64,000 bases of DNA, from contig CP053156.1 in the NCBI GenBank assembly GCA_014607495.2, positions 11,656,001 to 11,720,000 on the forward strand, written 5' to 3'. The position numbers were made by a program, and so were the translations under genes. Under the pieces are notes generated by a model, which was not told the origin of the DNA, made no database searches, and saw only the letters and a program-made list of their open reading frames with translations. Source of the DNA: Carposina sasakii. Lineage: Eukaryota; Arthropoda; Insecta; Lepidoptera; Carposinidae. Positions 57,441 through 64,000 of this stretch are shown in pieces (the first letter of the stretch is position 1; each line of letters opens with the position of its first letter).

Positions 57441-58385
57441 TATAGGTAGTAGGTACATACCTACAATGCGCCTGCAGACCGGCTACAAAACGGCATTAGG
57501 TAATAAAATAACGTATGGAGCTATACCTACAGGATGTAACAAAAAGGTCCAGTCATATTTAAGTGAGGGAACCTACCCATGAATTTGAAAAGCTTTTACT
57601 ATAGGACAGTCTTTGAAATCACGAAAAAAAACAGCTGTTTTATACATCCTGCCCGATTGAACATCTCTACATATTGAATAGCTGATTTTTTTCACTGTTG
57701 TTCATATTCATGAGTAGGTTCACCTCCTAAAATATGTTTGGACCTTTTCATTGCGTCCTGTATAAGAGGTGCCACAGAGCGATGACAAGCATTCTGTGAC
57801 ATCTCTGTTCCAACCTTATACCTCTGCCGTTCTGCAGTCAGTCTGGAGAGCATAAGTGACACTGACTGAAAATAATAAGAGAAAAAAGTTTAATATCTGG
57901 ACTAAACATTATGTACAATAATTATAAATTAGGAATGAGATACCTTTTATTTCAAGAAAATAATATTTATTAATAATAATCAGAATCATAACAGTTCTCT
58001 TCTTGAACTTTAAGGGCTGACCCACAAACAATAACTATTGTCTTCTTAAACTTTAAGGGTTGACCTACACCTGTCACCACAGATACGCCTTTATTCATGC
58101 TCTATCTTTTACTATCGCTCAGGATCGTCATTTCCTAGTACTGCCGGCCGCATCGCCGATTCCGCCGCGTGCGATAGCATTCCCACTATCTTTCTCACTC
58201 TAAGAAACGACAATCCCGAGCGAAAGAAAAGGAAAGAGCATGAAAAAAGGAGATTCCATGCTGACAGATGTGGGACAACCCTGACATGTAATTAAAATGA
58301 TTATAATTTGGTAGGTCGATACGATACATCAATTAAAGTACGGCCAAGGGTTTTTTTCTACCTCGGTCTAAAATATTCTGATATT

Positions 58386-58691
58386 TTAGATAGTATTCAG
58401 AACTTGGTTCACTAATTTTCCTCGTGCCTGAAGAGTGTTTCCTTGAGCTGTTACACAAGAAGGTATATAATATGTCGTTGTCCTTTCACTTGGAAACAGG
58501 GCTTTAATATCTTTGGACCATTTCTTATATGCAACTCCTGTGACGGAAGTATTTTTATTCGCTTTCAGTATATTTCTGGCTATGATCAGAGCCAAGAGGT
58601 TTCTTGCATTTACGTTAGGTAAAGATTGTCCTCTATAAGGAATTAGGGATGTTGCTTCAAAATCGTTTCTTAATAGTTGCATTAATTCCAC
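58386..58691 (-). CDS. SAM gene exon 4
   Basis: Acceptor TTTATTTCAG before 58691. 101 codons to a TAA at 58388-58386. The conserved-looking block NVNARNLLALIIARNILK and FPSERTTTYYIPS lies here. The last eight residues after ARGKL may be intron read-through. Confidence 0.8.
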   Translation of the reverse strand: MELMQLLRNDFEATSLIPYRGQSLPNVNARNLLALIIARNILKANKNTSVTGVAYKKWSKDIKALFPSERTTTYYIPSCVTAQGNTLQARGKLVNQVLNTI

Positions 58692-60535
58692 CTGAAATAA
58701 AATAGATTGGTATTGCATTTAACATTATTATAAACAAATACTAACATTGACAAACAGCTGCCATTTATTTCGCGATTTAAAAGTTGGTCCCATAGTGAAA
58801 GTTGTTCATAACTATGAGTAGGTTCACCTCCTAAAGTATGACTACACCTTTTTGTTACACCCTGTATAATGTATACCTAACAAAACATACACAAAATCAT
58901 GCCCAACACTAGAAAAGAGACCAGGTTACTCTAACACCTTATTCATCCTATAAACCATGAAATGAAGTTGCCACAGTGAAAACACATGAAATAGTGTCCA
59001 CTTGGCTGGAAAAATAAACAATATTTTTTATAGATATAAATCACTCTTAAATAAGTAAGTACTGCACTTACCTTGTCTATGACAGTTTTGTTAGGAGAGA
59101 TTTTTGGAGAATTGTTTTTTTCTGGTGTTGTGGTTTGGATTTCTTGTTCTTTTAAAACATTTAAATCCTGAAGAGCCTGAAATAAAATTATCCTCTTATT
59201 AATCTTGCAGACAGACAGTCAAGAAAGAAATTTACTAGAAAGACCAACAGACATACATTGTCTAAGAACCCTCTTAAACTCCCCTTTAAGGACATTGCAA
59301 TACATAAATGCATTGAAATGTTATATTAAAGAATAGGTACCTACCTACCAACCTAATACTTAACCTAAGCTTTAATACTTACACTCAAAGAAATATTGCA
59401 ACTAGAAATGTCCACTTCTATTATGTTTTGAAAGATGATAGCATTCTCTTCGTTGAATGTTTTAACCCCCATGCCTTCCAACTTCGTATAAAAAGGGCAT
59501 GGGGCCCAACAAGTGGCACCAATTCTTTAATTTCATCAGAATTTAAAGCTGACAACGATTGTATCGTTACTCCGTTCCCTGAATGAAACAATATTTTAAT
59601 TATTAACTCATAGTTATGAACTGTAGAGCCTACTAGTACTACCTACCTATGTAGGTAGGTGTATTATGCTAAAAGATAGACAAGACACACACAAAATAAT
59701 AACTAAGCAAGATTCAGCTCTGACATAGTTACCTACCTATCTACTTACTTAGTTATAAGTATAAATGCTTAAAGTAAAAATATTACTGGGTTACTCTGAA
59801 GGAAAAGAGTAGGTAGGTATCTACTACCTACTTATATGGTTTTTACCTACTTAATAGCCTAGCTTAGAACACTAGTTATGAGGGAGTTTAGCTAGGTAAG
59901 AAATAGGTATGTTCACAAAAATTTCAGGCTAGTCAAATTGTACATGAGGTGACCTATTGTACTTGAACTGTAAACTCCATGGCTAAGTTTAATTAAATTG
60001 CCATTTATTTATCTAAGTATAGGAATATTTGGCTTTACTCAGCTCAGCTTCCGCAGCTAAGTATCTATCTACCTAAGAACTAATGTTGAGGGCTCCGGCA
60101 AACCACCAGTCGTGTGTATGGCTTGCTAAGCAAAGCACAGTATAGGTAGGTACCTACTCTTTGACACCACACGTGCTCGCACGGATTTATCATAGGTTTT
60201 TCACTGGCATCGGCATAAAAATAGGCAAACTGGATGCCATGTCTGAAGAAGACAGAGCGGCAACTCGGCAAGCCGGCCGGCCGTTGTGGCGGTATAGATA
60301 AGTACCTACCTATAGCTAAACCTCGATACCGACGCCGCCGCTGGCCTGCCTCTATCAGCTACTTACCTACTAAGAACTTTTTGCAGCGAATGCAACGAAG
60401 ATATGCGTATTCTGTACCTATCACTTTCAGCCAAAGAGATAAACAAGAGAATCTCATAGGTAGGTACTTACTTGCGAAATTTGGAATGAGCTCCGGTATT
60501 CCCCACGCCGATAGTAAATCTGACACCTCATCCAT
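58386..60535 (-). CDS. SAM-domain protein (SAMD3-like family), 4 exons seen, frame break in exon 2
   Basis: Exons 60472-60535, 59383-59578, 59072-59176 and 58386-58691 have good GT-AG sites. Exon 1 (MDEVSDLLSAWGIPELIPNF) and the start of exon 2 (NGVTIQSLSALNSDEIKEL) form a SAM domain. Exon 2 enters in one frame but must leave in another (KLEGMGVKTFNEENAII...) to match its donor and exon 3, so one base is missing or two are extra near 59495-59515. Exon 3 is a 35-codon polar linker. Exon 4 holds IPYRGQSLPNVNARNLLALI, a KKWSKDIKALFPSE block and TTYYIPSCV, ending ARGKL before a stop at 58386 or a weak GTGAAC donor at 58412. Related proteins with an N-terminal SAM domain are abundant in animals, with unclear function. 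SAM domains bind proteins or RNA. Family naming is from memory. Confidence 0.75.
59072..59176 (-). CDS. SAM gene exon 3
   Basis: Acceptor TTATTTCAG before 59176; donor AAG|GTAAGT. Exactly 35 codons, phase 0 both ends, polar (KEQEIQTTTPEKNNSPK). Confidence 0.75.
59383..59578 (-). CDS. SAM gene exon 2 (with frame break)
   Basis: Acceptor TTTCATTCAG before 59578; donor AGT|GTAAGT (59382-59377). 196 bp. Entry phase 1 and exit phase 0 would need 197 or 194 bp. Homopolymers (CCCC, TTTTT and GGGGG) lie where the frames switch. Confidence 0.7.
59579..60471. other. SAM gene intron 1
   Basis: Many 'tacctacct' and 'taggtaggt' words (59635-59880), a simple-sequence tendency; no coding sequence. Confidence 0.6.
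60472..60535 (-). CDS. SAM gene exon 1
   Basis: ATG at 60535-60533, 21 codons plus one base, donor A|GTAAGT (60471-60466). First helix of the SAM domain. Confidence 0.8.
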
Positions 60536-61491
60536 GTCTTTTTACACAATTTCCCATCCACAATACACTAAAGTTTACTACACAGCACGCAATTTTATGA
60601 CGAAACGGCATGCGGCAGGCGGAGCACCGCGGGCGAAATGATCTGTTTCTGTTGGCCGGCCGTCGACGTGTCGAGACATGATATGAACCGGAAGGAATCG
60701 GAAACGAACGATCTCCGACTAAGTTTAGTGTTGCCATATAATGTTTATAAATTCGTCAAATATTTGTTTTATCGAGGCCAGATAGTCCAGCTACCCTACA
60801 CGTAATTTTAAAGTTTAAAAGTGGAGCTGCTGATAGATTAGCTTTGGTTCAAAAGTTAAGCCTTGGAGGATCAAACGTGTGTTCATTCCAAGGCGTATTG
60901 GTTACACCCTCATCTGCTGCCAAAATATATATATTTTTTAATGATGCGATTACTAGACCTTAATTTTATTACATAGGTAGTGTATATTTTATAAGTAAAT
61001 ATTGTATTGGTGGGTAGGTAGAATAAGTGTAGGTTAAAACGAGGCTGACATTTTCGCTGTGCGATAAAAGCTTAAAAAAAATAAAGAGAAAAAAACGTGG
61101 AGCTCATTTTTTTACTTGTCTATCCCATGGTGTGGGGGGTATCGATAAATGGGTCTTTCAAAAATTTTGTGTTTTGCGAAATACACTACAGTGTAAATTT
61201 TCGTTACAAGTCAAGTTTAATACGGCCGGCTAATCGATTGCTTTTGGAAATGTGAAAAAATCATTCTGTAGGCTTGACAAGTTAAAGCCCGATGCAAGCC
61301 TCTCAAGGACCGGGACTCTGTAGTCCCGTGAATTCGAAAGACATACAATATTATAAACAGGAAAGATTTGTATTTTTGTATGTTTGTAACGAATAAATTC
61401 AAAAAGTACTGGACCGATTTTGCTGAAATTTGGTATGGATAGATTGGATATTGGAGAGTGATAGGATAAAATTGAACTGACTCGCCTGTAT

Positions 61492-61650
61492 CGCCTCTCT
61501 CTAAAATCCAGTATGGTGCCCAAATATTGGAAGCTGGCCAATGTGCAGCCAGTACCCAAGAAGGGTAGTCGTGCCGATCCCTGCAACTCTCGGCCAATCG
61601 CCATTACCTCCATACATTGTAAAGTTATGGAAAAGGTACTGAACAATTAG
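61492..61650 (+). pseudogene. Jockey-like LINE reverse-transcriptase fragment
   Basis: The plus frame reads VPKYWKLANVQPVPKKGSRA then PCNSRPIAITSIHCKVMEKV, matching the N-terminal RT block (W..A.V.PIPK.G....P.NYRPISL.S...K..E) of Jockey-type LINEs. It is only about 50 codons and stops soon after. Confidence 0.85.
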
Positions 61651-61704
61651 CCAGGTACTGAACAATTAGCCACTGTCATCAATATCATATTATGTTTAGC
61701 TGAC

Positions 61705-62090
61705 CAAAATTTTCTATAAAAATCTAAAAACCGACTACCTATAATATTTGAGGATATCCCTAGTCTCCTTAGAGATTCCATCATCAGATGTTATGTTTTA
61801 TATGTAGGTGATCAAAGCGCTCAGTAAAAGTATAAAAATAGACTACATGTGCCTACAATATTTGAGAATTGCCCTCGATTTCTCCAAGACCCATCATCAG
61901 ATCCTGATGTGATGAATAACTTGGAAGTATACCATGACAAACTATTTAAAAAAAATGAAATCGGTTGATAAATGACGGAGTTCTGAGGTAACACACATAA
62001 AAAATAAAATAAAAAAAACATACAGACGAATTGATAACCTCTCTTTTTTGAAGTCGGTTAAAAACATACAGACGAATTGATAACCCCTCC
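61705..62090 (-). repeat. 'accgacttcaaaaaagag' dispersed repeat, copy 2
   Basis: Reverse of 38605-39030. The start unit 'gttatcaattcgtctgtatg' occurs twice near 62020-62090, so the end is locally duplicated. Confidence 0.8.
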
Positions 62091-62117
62091 TTTTTGACGT
62101 CGTTAAAAAATAAAAAA

Positions 62118-62235
62118 AATCTTCACCCGAGTGAGATTTGAACTCACGACCACTCACAAACCGTGCTTTTACTCTAACCAACTGAGCTATCGGGTCAATT
62201 AACTTGGATGACGAACTTTACCATCTCTTTTTTTT
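62118..62235 (-). mobile_element. tRNA-headed SINE, 'gacccgatagctcag' family, copy 4
   Basis: Minus strand: 'agagatggtaaagttcgtc', 'gacccgatagctcagttgg', B box 'gagttcaaatctcactcgg', T-rich tail. ACCCGA pairs with TCGGGT, the best tRNA-like stem of the four copies. Confidence 0.75.
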
Positions 62236-62379
62236 TCAATTAATATTTCCAATGACATTATTGTCAACGTTATTTTTTTCATCCCGATAGCTGTACACTA
62301 GCCAAATTAGTTCTTTTTACTCATAAATGGCAACACTACGCAAAAGAAAAACAGTAATCAAACAGTTGATTAATGCTAT

Positions 62380-62990
62380 ATCATAGTTTATTCATAGCAA
62401 TCAAGATTTTATGTTTGTTTGTATCAACTTACGTGATAGTATTTAACAAGTAACTTGGTAAAAGGTACTATGTTTCATAGCCTTATCATGTAACTTGATC
62501 ATTTTAACACATTACTTGTTAGCTCTTAACAACATCTTGTTTGCGGAATTTTCAATCAAAATATTTGTTAATTGAATCACATCTCTTGATGATTTGAGCC
62601 AAGTTACTTTTACTGATCAATATCTTGTTATATGAAATCATTTGTACTGTGTTGTTTCGAATGTTTATTTGATTGAATACATCACATTTTTTTAAACAAG
62701 TTAAAATTGCCCTTGATTAGATTCGATTTTTTTCAGTGCAGTCGCGCCGTTTTTTCATTCGGTCTGATCGAACTCTATTTGACAGGTATAAGTCTAGATA
62801 ATAGAAAGCTTATAATATTAGACAATGTGAATTATTTTCTATGGTTCCTAATGAGTTGTAAACTCAGATGAATGAATCCGAAGCAATTTCGTAGTAGGGT
62901 CAAAGGCTGTCAAAGGCTTCGATTCGGTCGGGCTTCGGTCGGACCGAAAGATTCGAAAGCGGCATTTTAGAGTAGACCCCCTGTTTCTAA
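62380..62990 (-). repeat. 'gtctactctaaaatg...cactgaaaaaaa' repeat, right inverted partner
   Basis: Reversed counterpart of 56790-57440: 'cattttagagtagacc' at about 62964, 'cgtagtagggtc' at 62890, 'ttttttcagtgca' at 62730, then the same AT-rich acttgttt-type interior. Confidence 0.55.
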
Positions 62991-63063
62991 ACACTTAACG
63001 TTATTTTTTCAATAGTTACTGCATAACGGCAGCTTTTATTTTAAGCTACAGAGTTTTAAAGTA

Positions 63064-63168
63064 ATGTACTCTCACTTTGAAAACCCATTTACTCGAAGCA
63101 TTGGTATCTTGACTTTAATGTTTAAGCGTAATGATACTTTAGTCGAATTTATTGAAGACATTTTGAAG
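63064..63168 (+). CDS. possible first coding exon, unrecognised protein
   Basis: ATG at 63064 starts a 35-codon open stretch (MYSHFENPF..., then MFKRNDTLVEFIEDILK) that runs straight into AAG|GTAAGTAAT, a near-consensus donor in phase 0. The composition looks protein-like. I do not recognise it and no partner exon lies in the window. It could be chance. Confidence 0.25.
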
Positions 63169-63169
63169 G

Positions 63170-64000
63170 TAAGTAATTGATTTTTTTCACTTTTATCGGT
63201 ATTGAAGCACTCTATAGAGATTCAATTGGACAAAAAATGTATCAATATGAACCACACTTATACTTTTTACTTAATTTAAAAACCAACATTATTTTTCAAT
63301 TGTAAACGATACTGCAGCGAATGACTACCTATACTTGCCTACCTATTTGGACATTTGGACAAAATAAATTGGTTTAGCTAATCCTAATAAAAACAAAGTA
63401 CCTACCTACTTGGTCGAAATAAAATATATACTTAATCGGCTTTTTATAGAAATATCGAAAAATATAAACATGACATAATTGCAAGTGTAATCATAAAAAT
63501 TTCCCATCTTTTATTATGATTTTAATGAAATTACCATATTTTAATTAATCTTAACATAGTATTGAATAGAATTAACGACACGTGTTATTCGAGTAATTTT
63601 TATTGCTATTTATGCTCTATTTCAATAGCAATAAACGCTCGAAATCACATAATATGCTTTAAATTAATTAATCTGCACATGTGAACTTCCAGTACAACAA
63701 TAACAAAGTTACGTTTTGACACTAGCTAGTGTAATAAATTATCGCCAAACTTTACGTGGCCACACTAATTTCCCAAGAGCCTTCGTGAAACAATCATATT
63801 AATATTGAATATAATATAAGAGAGAATATAAGAAAGAGATATCTTTCTATCGCATTAGAGTAGCTCCCGTAGCATGTCGCCCGCGACTCACGTAGGTATA
63901 TCGCGTGTTTTATGCCACCTAAATGTCAAAATTCGCGAACAAATGACGTATCTCACTGTCAATGACGTTTTAAACCCACGTCGGCTCGGGCGAACTATAA
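63170..64000. other. no further gene seen
   Basis: AT-rich. 63880-63990 contains 'gtcgcccgcgactcacg' and other GC-richer repeat-like sequence. Confidence 0.4.

Noticed and set aside
60234..60641. 135-codon plus-strand frame
   Set aside because: Antisense to SAM exon 1 and its intron; basic, low-complexity, no motif.
1..64000. CRISPR arrays, riboswitches, bacterial terminators, phage genes
   Set aside because: None seen; the window is eukaryotic.

Overview
This is a eukaryotic, almost certainly insect and very probably lepidopteran (moth or butterfly), nuclear window. The signs are an AT-rich background, dozens of dispersed repeats containing the 'cgcgacttcgtccgcg' core typical of moth genomes, tRNA-headed SINEs, a short (CCTAA)n tract matching the insect TTAGG telomere motif, and split genes with GT-AG introns. 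I see no bacterial features, CRISPR arrays or operons.

Three host genes could be assembled by reading splice sites and codon phases; all lie on the minus strand. (1) A short secreted peptidoglycan recognition protein in four exons (5334-13258): signal peptide, one PGRP domain, 191 residues, with two zinc-ligand positions changed (Pro and Ser), so it should bind rather than cut peptidoglycan. (2) A membrane-bound RING-CH (MARCH-type) E3 ubiquitin ligase in at least three exons (27644-33673): RING-CH exon, a transmembrane exon and a C-terminal exon, with the 5' end not found. (3) A SAM-domain gene in at least four exons (58386-60535) with an apparent one-base reading-frame break in exon 2.

Nearly everything else is mobile DNA. 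The centrepiece is a complete Ty3/gypsy (mag-like) LTR retrotransposon at 47975-52605, minus strand: identical 131-bp LTRs, a perfect 5-bp target duplication, primer site, polypurine tract and one uninterrupted 1357-codon gag-pol frame. It is probably a very recent insertion. Around it are decayed RTE-like and Jockey-like LINE pieces, a Ty1/copia fragment split by a SINE, a Helitron helicase fragment beside a duplicated module, a PIF/Harbinger fragment, and several MITEs whose terminal inverted repeats and target duplications can be read directly.

Layout: 1-5.3 kb, duplicated non-coding DNA and transposons; 5.3-13.3 kb, PGRP gene with repeat-filled introns; 14.5-21.7 kb, a two-unit tandem duplication whose copies differ mostly by small indels; 22-27.6 kb, little recognisable; 27.6-33.7 kb, RING-CH gene; 34-47 kb, repeats, LINEs and MITEs; 48-52.6 kb, intact retrotransposon; 53-55.4 kb, copia and Helitron remains; 57.7-60.6 kb, SAM gene lying between inverted copies of one repeat family; 61-64 kb, repeats and a possible first exon. 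The indel-rich repeats at 1.1-4.9, 14.5-21.7 and 40.3-42.0 kb look like incompletely polished or misjoined long-read assembly and should be treated with caution. I found no clearly new biological system; the most unusual items are the SAM gene with its frame break and flanking repeats, the young retroelement, and the indel-rich duplications.
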